64,000 nucleotides of DNA from Companilactobacillus farciminis KCTC 3681 = DSM 20184 (GTDB lineage Bacteria; Bacillota; Bacilli; Lactobacillales; Lactobacillaceae), in contig NZ_CP017702.1 in the NCBI RefSeq assembly GCF_002706745.1, positions 2,232,001 to 2,296,000 of the forward strand. Direction: 5' to 3'. Below the pieces are notes generated by a model that saw only the letters and a list, made by a program, of their open reading frames with translations, did no database searches and was not told the DNA's origin. Below are positions 16,324-25,617 of this stretch, in pieces. The position numbers were made by a program, and so were the translations under genes. The first letter of the stretch is position 1; every line of letters starts with the position of its first letter.

Positions 16324-18204
16324 TTATTTATTAATTTTTGTTTTTAGATAACCTTTTCCAGCTGTTAAGTCATATTGAACTAAACGATAGTCTTTTTGGA
16401 TTTCACGTTGAGACTTCGTCAATTGCTTAGCTGAAAGTTGCTTGCCATTTTGATCAACCATCAAGCTCTCACTATTTCCGACACTATTCTTAGCAGTTGC
16501 TGGCAAATTTTCTTGGACTTCAGTTAACAAAGCATAATAAGGTGTGACCTTTTGTTTCATTTGCTTCAATGCAATTGGAATAAAGCCATTTGGATCAGTG
16601 ATAGCCGTATTTTGTTCAACCTTTTTAGTTCCATAGTTGTGCTCTAAGGCATATTTATTACTATAAATAAAATAATCAGTCTCATGTTGGACGACATTGT
16701 ATTCTTCCATCGAGTTCTTATCGTACATTCCTGGCAAATGATCGCCGTACCAAACAACCGTAATTGGTTTTTGAATAGCATCTAGCTTGTCCAAGAATTC
16801 TTTGGTCGAATTGTCAGTATAATTAATCCCATTAGTATAATTAGCAACTTGTTCAGGCATGCCGGCTGCTGTACCGTTATAAGTAAAATATGTATTATCG
16901 TACATTACGTTGAACGGCATATGGTTTTGCATCGTCACTAAACTGATGAACTGCCCTTTTTTCCTAGAGTTAACTTGTTTTAAAGTCTCTTTATAGGAAG
17001 ATTCATCACTGACAAAAGTACTAAAACTGAGTTTGGAATGATATTGCAAGGCATCTTTACCTTTAGTTTGAAGATTTTTGAATACGTCAAAGCCTAATTT
17101 TGGATAGACGATATCACGGTCGTAAAAATTACCGTAGTATGGATGAATAGCCGCAGCATAGTCAAAACTATTGATAATATTGACTGGATGCTTTTGATTA
17201 ACAACTAACTGAGTATATGGAGATTGCAGTGATTTAGCAAATTGGTTGTAAGCCAAACCAGTAAAAGTCATGTATTCCATATTAGCTGTTCCGCCACCAT
17301 AACCAGAACTCAACATTAAGCCAGAAGTATTCTCTTGTTTTATTTGATTAATTTTTGGAATCGGATCTTGATTGATCGTAACGTTTGGTACTCGTTGAGG
17401 ATCAGAAAAACTTTCACTCAACACAAAAATCAACGTTTGTTTATTCAAATTATCATTAGGACGATTTTTATTGATTCGTTGAGCTGTCTTTTGATACTTG
17501 CGATAAATCTTTTGCATCGTTTCTTCACTATACCCTTTAGGCTCATCCATGATGTCCGTATGAATATTACCCAAAAACGGCAACAGTGGACCGGTTGTAT
17601 TGGCTACCAAACTAATATTAGGTGCAAAGTTGATATAGCCAGTTTTTGCAGTGATTTTATTCATCATCGAGCCCTGTTTATCAACGTTATAAAACGACCC
17701 GATAGTGGCAACCCCCAAAACAACTAGAATAATTCTAGTAATCAAATTAAATTGCAAGGTGTCTTTGGAGAAATGCTTTCCTAAAAAGACACAAAAAACT
17801 ACTACCATTACAAAACTTACGATAGCTAAAACAACTATCTTCCAACTGATCATAGAAAATAACTGTTTCCAACTTCTTAAAAGTGCTAAATCACTAGGCA
17901 TAATTGGCTCTTTTCGATAAGCCACTTTTAAACGATTAGCTACGATATAAATGCCAAAGAAAATATAGTAAACAGCCGTCGCATAAAAGAAACGATTGAT
18001 TAAACCATAAATTGCTAAATACAGTAAGAACAAAATCGTTATCGTTAATAAGTACGCCGCTACATTAGTGTGAAAAACTGCTTGGTTGGTAGCTTTAATA
18101 TCCACCGTTTGTGAAAGATGAAGTAGATAACCCACTAATGCCACGGAAAACAACATAAATAAAAATTGTAACAAGTAAATAAAAACAGATTTTTTAATAT
18201 GCAT
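16324..18204 (-). CDS. LTA synthase family phosphoglycerol transferase
   Basis: This 626-residue membrane enzyme has about five N-terminal membrane helices (residues 8-30, 50-75, 80-100, 120-145, 155-172) followed by an extracellular sulfatase-fold domain. Features seen are SESFSDP (metal site), GGGTANMEY with the probable nucleophile Thr near residue 306, and WYGDHLPG (metal-binding Asp/His). The family transfers glycerol-phosphate from phosphatidylglycerol to build lipoteichoic acid or primes it. The GGGTANMEY form is that of the MdoB/YvgJ-like branch rather than canonical LtaS, so the exact acceptor is open. Confidence 0.88.
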   Translation of the reverse strand: MHIKKSVFIYLLQFLFMLFSVALVGYLLHLSQTVDIKATNQAVFHTNVAAYLLTITILFLLYLAIYGLINRFFYATAVYYIFFGIYIVANRLKVAYRKEPIMPSDLALLRSWKQLFSMISWKIVVLAIVSFVMVVVFCVFLGKHFSKDTLQFNLITRIILVVLGVATIGSFYNVDKQGSMMNKITAKTGYINFAPNISLVANTTGPLLPFLGNIHTDIMDEPKGYSEETMQKIYRKYQKTAQRINKNRPNDNLNKQTLIFVLSESFSDPQRVPNVTINQDPIPKINQIKQENTSGLMLSSGYGGGTANMEYMTFTGLAYNQFAKSLQSPYTQLVVNQKHPVNIINSFDYAAAIHPYYGNFYDRDIVYPKLGFDVFKNLQTKGKDALQYHSKLSFSTFVSDESSYKETLKQVNSRKKGQFISLVTMQNHMPFNVMYDNTYFTYNGTAAGMPEQVANYTNGINYTDNSTKEFLDKLDAIQKPITVVWYGDHLPGMYDKNSMEEYNVVQHETDYFIYSNKYALEHNYGTKKVEQNTAITDPNGFIPIALKQMKQKVTPYYALLTEVQENLPATAKNSVGNSESLMVDQNGKQLSAKQLTKSQREIQKDYRLVQYDLTAGKGYLKTKINK

Positions 18205-18252
18205 ATCCCATGTCCTCTATTGAATGTATATTAATATTCTAATTTAAAATCA

Positions 18253-18290
18253 CAAAAAAAACGAACCGATTTCTCGATTCGCTCTTTTTT
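18253..18290. terminator. Bidirectional terminator
   Basis: CGAACCGA / TCGATTCG stem with T runs on both sides, between the flavodoxin-fold gene and the LTA-synthase-like gene. Confidence 0.75.
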
Positions 18291-18291
18291 A

Positions 18292-18873
18292 TTATTTATT
18301 TGCATAGAGTTTTGGTAAATCATCTAAAAACTTTTCTCGAATTTGATCAGTTGTAGTGTTGACCTGACCGAAATGAATCCAATTGACTGTCTGTGGATCA
18401 ATGCCTAAATCACTCAAAGTTCTGGCAATAAAAACATCTTGAATCGGATTGCCACAATTATTTTCTAGATATTCTTTAGTTACCGTTGAAGTCGTTATAA
18501 CGGTAGCTTTTTTAATGTTGGTCAATAAACCTTTCCAACCATTATCTTCGTTATACGCAAAGCCATTTAACATTGTTTTGTCTAAAAAGCCTTTTAGCAT
18601 AGCCGGTAAATTATGCCACCAAATTGGAAAGATAAATACTAGCTCATCCGATGCCGCAATTTTACGTTGATATCTTTTGACTAACTCGTCACTTGTCTGG
18701 CCTTGACTATAGGTTTTTAAATCCTCGGCAGAAAGTACCGGATCAAAGTGGTCACCGTAAGGATCAATAATTTCAAATTCTTCATCATTTTTTGAAAAAG
18801 AGTTCGTCAATCTGTTCAAAATCTCATGATTGAAGCTCCCTGCGTATGGATGAGTATAAATAATAGTTTTCAT
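18292..18873 (-). CDS. NAD(P)H oxidoreductase, flavodoxin-like fold
   Basis: This 193-residue protein resembles the quinone reductase/KefF/MdaB family: N-terminal YTHPYAGSFNHEIL binds FMN/FAD phosphate, FIFPIWWHNLPAMLKGFLDK is the family hallmark, and TSTVTKEYL follows. It transfers two electrons from NAD(P)H to quinones or nitro compounds. It is a single gene between terminators, with AAGGAG upstream. Confidence 0.88.
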   Translation of the reverse strand: MKTIIYTHPYAGSFNHEILNRLTNSFSKNDEEFEIIDPYGDHFDPVLSAEDLKTYSQGQTSDELVKRYQRKIAASDELVFIFPIWWHNLPAMLKGFLDKTMLNGFAYNEDNGWKGLLTNIKKATVITTSTVTKEYLENNCGNPIQDVFIARTLSDLGIDPQTVNWIHFGQVNTTTDQIREKFLDDLPKLYANK

Positions 18874-18958
18874 ACTAAAATCTCCTTCATACCTAACTCT
18901 AATGTAGATTGTAAACGATTTCTAAATTTAATAAATATTATTATAATATTTTTCGAAT

Positions 18959-19810
18959 TTAATTGTCATTGAATTTGCCGGCAATCGACATTGTTGGTTG
19001 AATATTGATAAATGCTTGTGGATCTTCTTTCAAAATGATTTTTTTAGCAAAGAATAATTGATATTTAGTCAGAACCATCGTAATTGAACCAATTTCTTCA
19101 CCAGAATATGCCCCACGTAAATGGTAATCGAGCGTCAAACCACGATTAAGCGACTTGAGCAATTCTTTTGAAATATCGTCAACTCGATGACTGTAGACTG
19201 TAACGGTAATCTTTTGTTGCTGGATATACATTTTATCTATCACCATATTAGTAATGTAGATAGAAATAATCGTGTACAAAGCTAGTTCCCAACCGAATGC
19301 AAACCCTGCAATCGTAATGATAACGGCATTAATGGCAAAACTAACTTGGCCAACCGATTGTCCGGTACTTCTTTGCACGATCAAAGCGATAATATCCGTT
19401 CCACCAGTTGAGAATCCGTAACGGAAACATAAGCCAATTCCAGCTCCTGATAGGATTCCACCAAAAACAGCTGAAAGCAGCGGGTCTTTAGTGATTGGGT
19501 ATAACGGTATAATTAAAATAAACAATGAAGCCGAGGCAACTGAAATAATCGAAAGTATCGTAAATTTCTTTCCCAACTTCAACCAGGCCAAAATAATCAA
19601 TGGTAAGTTCAATAAAACATACCACAGATAAACAGGTGTATTCATATCTGCAAATTGATTTAACAAGTTAACAATCAGCTGCGATGCACCAGTAACTCCA
19701 CTGGTATAAAGCTTTGCCGGCTGCAAGAGTAATTGAATACCCAGAGCCGAGGTTATTCCATAAAATAAGGCTGCCAAAATACTCTTATAGTAGTTCTTAA
19801 TAAATGTCAC
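18959..19810 (-). CDS. YitT family membrane protein (DUF2179 C-terminal)
   Basis: This 283-residue protein has five or six N-terminal membrane helices with the YitT pattern (GITSALGIQLLLQPAKLYTSG, then GISGAG-like GILSGAGIGL and GFSTGGTDII) and a soluble C-terminal DUF2179 domain from about residue 215. The function is not established. The start is GTG with GGAGGGGG upstream. The upstream intergenic space to 20270 holds copy B of the dispersed repeat. Confidence 0.88.
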   Translation of the reverse strand: MTFIKNYYKSILAALFYGITSALGIQLLLQPAKLYTSGVTGASQLIVNLLNQFADMNTPVYLWYVLLNLPLIILAWLKLGKKFTILSIISVASASLFILIIPLYPITKDPLLSAVFGGILSGAGIGLCFRYGFSTGGTDIIALIVQRSTGQSVGQVSFAINAVIITIAGFAFGWELALYTIISIYITNMVIDKMYIQQQKITVTVYSHRVDDISKELLKSLNRGLTLDYHLRGAYSGEEIGSITMVLTKYQLFFAKKIILKEDPQAFINIQPTMSIAGKFNDN

Positions 19811-19851
19811 GAAATACCCCCTCCTATCTTATTTAGTTTTTTCTAAATTTT

Positions 19852-20132
19852 GGTTGGTGTAACATTCCGTCCTCCATAGCAAAGCAAATTTGGCTGGAAC
19901 AATGTGGGCACGACTTGGAGCCTTTGCTAAGCCCAAGTTCGGGCAAAGTCTTCAAGATCGACCTTTCACTAGGCAATAAATTGCCAAGTGAAATTTCACA
20001 TTTGAGTCAATTTGCTTTGCTATTCCGGACTAGATAGTGGTTTTGTTTTTTAATTACTAAAGAAGTAAAAATAAAAAACATTATCTAGTCGGTAGTGACA
20101 GCTTTGTGGACAACGGCAATTTACCACCAACC
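19852..20132 (+). repeat. Dispersed structured repeat, copy B, with 3' extension and terminal inverted repeats
   Basis: The core is 19852-20040 and matches copies A, C and D. Copy B also continues to 20132, and its two ends are inverted repeats: GGTTGGTG.TAACATTCCG from the left, and GGTTGGTGGTAAATTGCCG read inward from the right. A further inner inverted pair, GACTAGATAGTG/CATTATCTAGTC, lies in the 3' part. This gives a 281-bp unit resembling a miniature transposable element. It accounts for most of the 460-bp gap between yitT and the next gene; I see no gene here. Confidence 0.85.
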
Positions 20133-20269
20133 TAACTAACAAAAAACACTTTCGATGAGATATCAACTGAATTATAGCAAACAACCATGGTCAATAAATA
20201 GGGCAATCATATCATTATCTAGAAGATTTTTCGTATAATATAATTAACTTGACGATTGGAGGAAATAAT

Positions 20270-21130
20270 ATGCAAAAAATTGGTTTCATTGGTACTGGCG
20301 TTATGGGTAGTGGCATCATCAACAACCTATTGAATGCCAACTATGACGTTGATATTTATACTAGAACAAAATCAAAGGCAGAACCTCTGATAAACAAGGG
20401 TGCTAACTGGTTTGCTGATCCAAAAACCGTAGCACAAAATGCCGACATTATCTTCACTATGGTCGGTTTTCCACAAGATGTTGAAGATGTTTACTTTAAA
20501 GACAATGGTATCTTTGCAGGATTAAGCGCCGGCAAGATTATCGTTGATATGACAACTAGTACACCTACTTTGGCTAAGAAAATTGGTCAAAAGGCTGAAG
20601 AAATAAACGTTGAATCAATCGACGCTCCCGTGTCAGGCGGTGACGTTGGTGCTAGAGATGGTAAATTGACTATCATGGTCGGTGGTAATAAAAAAGCTTT
20701 CGAGACCCTCAAACCAATCTTTGAGATCATCGGTAAGACTTATCACTACTTCGGTTCATACGGAGCTGGTCAACACGCAAAGATGGCCAATCAAATCATG
20801 ATTGCTGGTACAATGACTGGCTTGACGGAAATGTTCGTTTACGCCAAAGCTGCCGGATTGGACTTACAATCAGTTCTTGAAACTGTCGAAGGTGGCGGCG
20901 GAGATAACTGGAGTCTAGAAAATTACGGTCCAAGAATTCTCAAAGGCGATTTCAAACCAGGCTTTTACTCAAAACACTTCCTAAAGGACTTAAGAATTGC
21001 CCTAGATGAGAGTGAAAAGATGCATTTAGATTTGCCCGCTACTAAACAGGCTAAGAAGCTTTATGAGACCTTAGTTGATGAAAAAGGTCTTGGTAATGAT
21101 GGAACACAAGCCTTAATTAAATTGTGGTAA
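20270..21130 (+). CDS. 3-hydroxyisobutyrate dehydrogenase-family NAD(P)-dependent oxidoreductase
   Basis: This 286-residue protein has the N-terminal Rossmann motif GFIGTGVMGSGIINNLL, the substrate-binding DAPVSGGDVGARDG near residue 122, and the catalytic lysine in GAGQHAKMANQ near residue 172. It belongs to the beta-hydroxyacid dehydrogenases (3-hydroxyisobutyrate, tartronate semialdehyde and related substrates); the exact substrate is open. The ATG at 20270 follows GGAGG; the frame extends 7 codons upstream without a better start. TATAAT at 20234-20239 is a probable -10 box. Confidence 0.88.
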   Translation: MQKIGFIGTGVMGSGIINNLLNANYDVDIYTRTKSKAEPLINKGANWFADPKTVAQNADIIFTMVGFPQDVEDVYFKDNGIFAGLSAGKIIVDMTTSTPTLAKKIGQKAEEINVESIDAPVSGGDVGARDGKLTIMVGGNKKAFETLKPIFEIIGKTYHYFGSYGAGQHAKMANQIMIAGTMTGLTEMFVYAKAAGLDLQSVLETVEGGGGDNWSLENYGPRILKGDFKPGFYSKHFLKDLRIALDESEKMHLDLPATKQAKKLYETLVDEKGLGNDGTQALIKLW

Positions 21131-21143
21131 ATATTGATTTATA

Positions 21144-21199
21144 AAAAGAGACATCATCCAAACAATGACACAAGATTATCGTTTGATGATGTCTCTTTT
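21144..21199. terminator. Bidirectional terminator
   Basis: AAAAGAGACATCATC.AAAC pairs with GTTTGATGATGTCTCTTTT, a 19-bp stem, between convergent genes. Confidence 0.9.
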
Positions 21200-22117
21200 T
21201 TATTTTTCTAATTCTAATAGTCTACTCATTAATTCAAAATGGTGCATCAGTGATAATTTTTTGATTATTCCTAAGCCGGGAAATTTATCTTGCTGTGCAT
21301 AACTCAATAATTTTTCTAAAGCTGGCGTCTGATTTAAACCGGACATATTTTGACGACACCAAGGCACCATTTTGTTCAACGCTTCAAAGAACTTTTCTTT
21401 CTGACCACTCATCTTCTCATTACTATCCGAAACGAAGTGATGAATTCGTAATTCTCCAGTCTTCGTTACATAAATCAAATGTAAAGCAATTGCTCGCGAT
21501 GGCATCCCTTTATCGAAATAGACATGTCCAACCATTGAATAATCGCCAAACCCAAAAAAGTTATCCACTTGATAATTCCAATCGGCTGGTTCAAAAAGCT
21601 CATCTTCCAACAATTGATAATCCTCAACGTGTTTAACGAAGGTCAAAGGATCAACTAATTTAACAGCTTTATCAGCAACAAGCAATTGCATTCTAGCAAC
21701 GTCTGGAATCAACACTTTATCCACAGCTTTTAACACTTGTGTTTTTTGATAAGCCTTCAACAACTCGTAATCTTTAGCAATCAACAAAGATTTTTGTAAA
21801 CCTTTTGTTTTAACAAAGTCACTACTAAAGTCAGCCGCCAAAATAGCACTCGGATGGAAAAAGTCCAGTTTCGACAAGTCTGGCAAAGGAAATAATTTCG
21901 TGTCATTCAAACCATAGACGCTAACTTGAGGGTTCGCTATAACGCTGAACGGCTGTTGAAATTCAATCAGAGTCTGAACCGTCTGCAACAATTCCTTAGA
22001 GTCTCTAACTGGTTCAATTATAGGAATGACATTTTGGCTCAGACGTCTTTGTTCGACTAACTCTTTTAGCGCCAATAAATCATACATTCTACCGCGTAAA
22101 TAAGGATAATAAATCAT
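21200..22117 (-). CDS. sce7725-like family protein
   Basis: This 305-residue protein begins MIYYPYLRGRMYDLLALKEL and continues with IPIIEPV, the pattern of the sce7725 family (related to the phage beta-protein family), whose function is unknown. A GFGDYSMVGHVY segment lies mid-protein. No catalytic motif is obvious. Its ATG overlaps the stop of the nuclease-like gene as ATGA, so it is translationally coupled as the third gene of a helicase/nuclease operon. In other genomes sce7725 usually follows a small nuclease-like gene (sce7726), and the same arrangement is seen here. Confidence 0.65.
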   Translation of the reverse strand: MIYYPYLRGRMYDLLALKELVEQRRLSQNVIPIIEPVRDSKELLQTVQTLIEFQQPFSVIANPQVSVYGLNDTKLFPLPDLSKLDFFHPSAILAADFSSDFVKTKGLQKSLLIAKDYELLKAYQKTQVLKAVDKVLIPDVARMQLLVADKAVKLVDPLTFVKHVEDYQLLEDELFEPADWNYQVDNFFGFGDYSMVGHVYFDKGMPSRAIALHLIYVTKTGELRIHHFVSDSNEKMSGQKEKFFEALNKMVPWCRQNMSGLNQTPALEKLLSYAQQDKFPGLGIIKKLSLMHHFELMSRLLELEK

Positions 22118-22830
22118 ACTTTATCCTCCAAATTTGGCTGATGCAGTTTTTGTAATTCTAATTTCAACGCTTGATATTGTTCATTGCGAGCGTCTAATTC
22201 TTCTTGCAACGACGCAACAGCTTCATCTTTTAAATCCTCCACAAATTGATCATATAAATTGTGATCTGGCGTATAGACGTCATATCCGGCCTTGGAACGC
22301 TTCTTCAATTCCTTGAACAATTTATCATCAGAATACAATTGCAGACCCTTTTCAACCTTCTTAGCTTTGTCCACTTCCCTAAACAACGACGCAACAAAAT
22401 GACTAGTCAATTTATCTTCATCCACTTGCAGCTCTTGATATTGTGCTTTTTTAGCCACAGTTAAAAATCCCGGAGCTCGTAAAGTCTGTGGCGAATTTTC
22501 GATAGCTTTTTTATCAAAAGCCCGATAGATCAAAACGCCGATATGTGTGGGAATTTCCGACTGGACCTCTTCAAATAATTTTTGAGGCAAAACAAAGTAA
22601 TTGTAGTTGCCAATAAATGATAATTTAGCTTTGGAATGAAAATCAGCTTTCGTAACTTTCAATTCATAACAGCGCCATTCAATCTTGCCATCAGTCAACT
22701 GTTGATAACTCAAAGTGTCGACGATTCCTTTTTTGTCTGGCATCGATACTTCCTCAACTACGTATGAACCTTGTTCCAAACAGTACTGATAAAGCGTGCT
22801 TTCCAAATTTTTAGTTAACTTAGTCTTCAT
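22114..22830 (-). CDS. PD-(D/E)XK nuclease-like protein
   Basis: This 238-residue protein has a candidate PD-(D/E)XK core: E26/E27, D38 in GIVDTLSY, and E56-L-K58 in CYELKVTKADF, followed by a helix. The C terminus (about 190-238) is charged and helical, probably coiled coil. I chose the ATG at 22830, with GGAAGGGAG upstream; it overlaps the end of the helicase gene by 11 bases, and a longer frame to 22878 is unlikely. It resembles MmcB/Vsr-type nuclease folds rather than a known restriction enzyme. It is the middle gene of a three-gene overlapping operon. Confidence 0.65.
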   Translation of the reverse strand: MKTKLTKNLESTLYQYCLEQGSYVVEEVSMPDKKGIVDTLSYQQLTDGKIEWRCYELKVTKADFHSKAKLSFIGNYNYFVLPQKLFEEVQSEIPTHIGVLIYRAFDKKAIENSPQTLRAPGFLTVAKKAQYQELQVDEDKLTSHFVASLFREVDKAKKVEKGLQLYSDDKLFKELKKRSKAGYDVYTPDHNLYDQFVEDLKDEAVASLQEELDARNEQYQALKLELQKLHQPNLEDKV

Positions 22831-25192
22831 TTGAAGCTCCCTTCCAAAACTTATCCACAGCTTGTTGCAATTGCTCAAGTGAATTTAAATTTTGTCGATT
22901 TTGCCAATGATTGGGGAAAAGTTGTGTGTAACGGAAACTAGCAAAACGCTGATCCAACAACAAAACAATTCCTTTATCATGACTACTTCGGATCAGTCGA
23001 CCTGCGGCCTGCAAAACGTTATTCATTCCCGGCATTTGATACGCATATTCAAAACCGTGTCCATTCTCTTGGTCGTAGTAATCACGAATCAAATTATTCT
23101 CCACACTAAGTCCGGGTAATCCAACACTAACGATTGCTACGCCAATCAACTTGTTGCCTCGTAAGTCAATTCCTTCCGAAAAAATTCCTCCAAGAACACA
23201 GAATCCCAATAGCGTGTGATCTGGATTATCTTGAAATTTATCTAAAAATTCGTCACGAGCAACATTGTCCATCGTACTAGTTTGCATAACGGTCGAAATG
23301 TCGGGATATTTCTCTTCAAAGAGTGTTTCAATCTGTTTCAGATAGCCGTAAGAAGGGAAAAAGCACAGATAATTACCCGTCTTACCACTGACCAACGTAT
23401 GCAAACTTTCAACGATGTCATCTTGGCTAAAAGGTCGTTGTCGATAGGTCGTCTGAACGTAGCGTGTGACCATAATGGCTTGGTTTTGTGCCGGAAATGG
23501 CGATGGCAATTGATATGCCAAACTATTTTCTTTACCGCCCAAAACACTTTGATAATAGTCCATCGGGGATAAGGTAGCTGAGAATAGCACTGCCCCTAAA
23601 CCTAAATTCAAAGATTTATCTAAAAAGTGACTTGGATCTAGGCATAATTGCTTAACAGTCAGATGTTTATCTTCAACCACGATTCTTGTCTTATACGTAT
23701 CGTCATATAACGCTCCAATTTTGACAAAGGTCAAACTATCAAAGAAGTAATCTTTGGCACTCTCAAGAAAATCTGAAGGCTGTTGATCCGCCATCCAATC
23801 AGTCATAAAATCATTAAATTTACTCAAAGTGTTCAACAATTTATCAGGTACGTCTGAAGTGATCTGTTCCGTCAAATCATCATCTTTTAAAACTTTTTTC
23901 ATTTGATTGAAGACTCGTCGAACCTTCTTTAGTTGCTTTTGAAAATCAGCACTCGGCTGCGTATTGATCTTCTTGGCCACTTTTAGTAAACCGGCAATCT
24001 TTTGGTCGCTGATTTGAGCCGAATACATCGAACGAGAACGACTGACAAGGTTATGTGCTTCATCAATCAAGAAGAAATTGTCGGTATCCTTTTCGATGAA
24101 GAAACGCTGCAAGTACACCAATGGATCGAATAAATAGTTATAATCGCAAATAATTACGTCACAAAACAACGAAGCATCTAGCGAAAATTCAAAGGGATCA
24201 ACTTGGTGCTTCCTAGCGTATTTCTCAATCACTTCGCGAGTAATACTATCTTCATTGGTCAACAAATCTGATAAAGCCGGCTTTAAACGGTCATAATAAC
24301 CAATCATATATGGATCCTTTTCTGGTGGAACATCTTGTTCAGGAAAACGAATCTTATCTTTTGCCGTCAATGTAATACTTTTTAGTTTCAAACCCTTACT
24401 AGCCATCAATTCGATAGCTTCTTCTGCAACTCGTCGTGTGCTCTGTTTAGCTGTTAAGTAAAACAGGCGTTGAATCTTTTCTTCCCCCATTGCCTTAATA
24501 GCCGGAAACATCGTTGAAATCGTCTTTCCAGTACCCGTCGGTGCTTCAACGAATAACCTCGTCTCATACAAAATCGTTTTATAAACTGCTGCTGCTAGTT
24601 CATGTTGGCCCGTACGAAATTTGGGAAAAGGAAACTGTAATTCTTTGATTGTAGTATTACGTTCTTTACGTAAATTAGCGCGTAAAACCAACCAATATTC
24701 ATACTCATCAATTAAATTTTTAAAAAAAGCATTTAATTCTTCACGACTATAAACTTGCTCATCTGTCGTAATCTTTTCGGTGCTAACTTGAAAATACGTT
24801 AACCGCAAAGTCACATGGTCAAATTCCGGCTGATCTTTTAAAATCAAGTAGCCATAGACTTTAACTTGTCCCCAATACAATTCCAAGGTATTATCGCTCA
24901 ACTCTTCAAACGGTTGGTCAGAAGTTTTGATTTCTTCAATCAAGATACTTTTATCGGTAATCTTCAAACCATCAGCACGACCAGAAATCAAATATTCATT
25001 ATCATTCATCGTCACTTCAGTCTTTAAATAAACTTCACTTTGATAGTCCGGATTCTTACCACGTTGCTTTTGTAATCGACGATGAATTCGTGCACCATTT
25101 AGGGCTGTATTTTGACTATTTTTAGTCTCATTCAAATCACCGCTACGCAAGACGAATTCCACTAATTGCCGAATTCCAATTTTAGTCGCCAT
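22820..25192 (-). CDS. RecB-like nuclease / XPD-DinG-like (DEAD_2) helicase fusion lacking Fe-S cysteines
   Basis: This 790-residue protein has an N-terminal RecB-type nuclease domain (H37, D74 in GRADGL, E87-I-K89, and QVKVY at 109-113), then a superfamily 2 helicase: Walker A APTGTGKT (217-224), DEAH (377-380), LGAVLFSATLSPMDY and a C-terminal QAAGRLIRS motif VI. XPD-like relatives have four cysteines binding a 4Fe-4S cluster between motifs Ia and II. Here the aligned positions read R282, V288, D293 and D332, so all four are lost while the surrounding sequence (GYYDRLKPALSDLLTNED) is kept. It probably processes damaged DNA in the cytoplasm. Confidence 0.85.
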   Translation of the reverse strand: MATKIGIRQLVEFVLRSGDLNETKNSQNTALNGARIHRRLQKQRGKNPDYQSEVYLKTEVTMNDNEYLISGRADGLKITDKSILIEEIKTSDQPFEELSDNTLELYWGQVKVYGYLILKDQPEFDHVTLRLTYFQVSTEKITTDEQVYSREELNAFFKNLIDEYEYWLVLRANLRKERNTTIKELQFPFPKFRTGQHELAAAVYKTILYETRLFVEAPTGTGKTISTMFPAIKAMGEEKIQRLFYLTAKQSTRRVAEEAIELMASKGLKLKSITLTAKDKIRFPEQDVPPEKDPYMIGYYDRLKPALSDLLTNEDSITREVIEKYARKHQVDPFEFSLDASLFCDVIICDYNYLFDPLVYLQRFFIEKDTDNFFLIDEAHNLVSRSRSMYSAQISDQKIAGLLKVAKKINTQPSADFQKQLKKVRRVFNQMKKVLKDDDLTEQITSDVPDKLLNTLSKFNDFMTDWMADQQPSDFLESAKDYFFDSLTFVKIGALYDDTYKTRIVVEDKHLTVKQLCLDPSHFLDKSLNLGLGAVLFSATLSPMDYYQSVLGGKENSLAYQLPSPFPAQNQAIMVTRYVQTTYRQRPFSQDDIVESLHTLVSGKTGNYLCFFPSYGYLKQIETLFEEKYPDISTVMQTSTMDNVARDEFLDKFQDNPDHTLLGFCVLGGIFSEGIDLRGNKLIGVAIVSVGLPGLSVENNLIRDYYDQENGHGFEYAYQMPGMNNVLQAAGRLIRSSHDKGIVLLLDQRFASFRYTQLFPNHWQNRQNLNSLEQLQQAVDKFWKGASNED

Positions 25193-25268
25193 ACTCTACC
25201 CCCTTAATCATTAATTAATATTGTAAAACATACGTTCTGGTTTGTCTGTAGATTTCATAACTTCGCTA

Positions 25269-25540
25269 GTTGTAACATTCCGTCCTCCATAACAAAGCAA
25301 ATTTGGCTGGAACAATGTGGGCACGACTTGGAGCCTTTGCTAAGCCCAAGCCCGGGCAAAGTCTTCAAGCTCGACCTTTCACTAGGCAATAAATTGCCAA
25401 GAGAAATTTCACATTTGAGCCAATTTGCTTTGTTATTCCGGACTAAATAGTGGTTCTATTTTTGACTTCATTTTAATTTGAAGAAATAAAAAACGCTTTT
25501 CTCTAATCGGCAGCATCATCTGACAATAGTCTAGATTCAA
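25269..25540 (+). repeat. Dispersed structured repeat, copy C
   Basis: The core 25269-25454 is nearly identical to copy B, with main stem AACAAAGCAAAT / ATTTGCTTTGTT. The 3' sequence to about 25540 shows only partial similarity to the copy B extension (AAATAAAAAAC and the TCGGCAG region). It occupies the 425-bp gap between the helicase gene and the next TetR gene; no gene is seen in the gap. Confidence 0.85.
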
Positions 25541-25617
25541 AAATAGTCTAAATTTCTGTGTACTTTTATTTAAAAAATTATATAATCGAATTCACTTGAG
25601 ATTATTTGGGGGATAAA

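Noticed and set aside
17335..17727. 130-codon frame opposite the LTA-synthase-like gene
   Set aside because: It is antisense to a well-supported gene, lacks a ribosome site and has no coherent protein-like sequence.
21295..21636. 113-codon frame opposite the sce7725-like gene
   Set aside because: It is antisense to an overlapping operon gene with clear motifs and lacks a start context.
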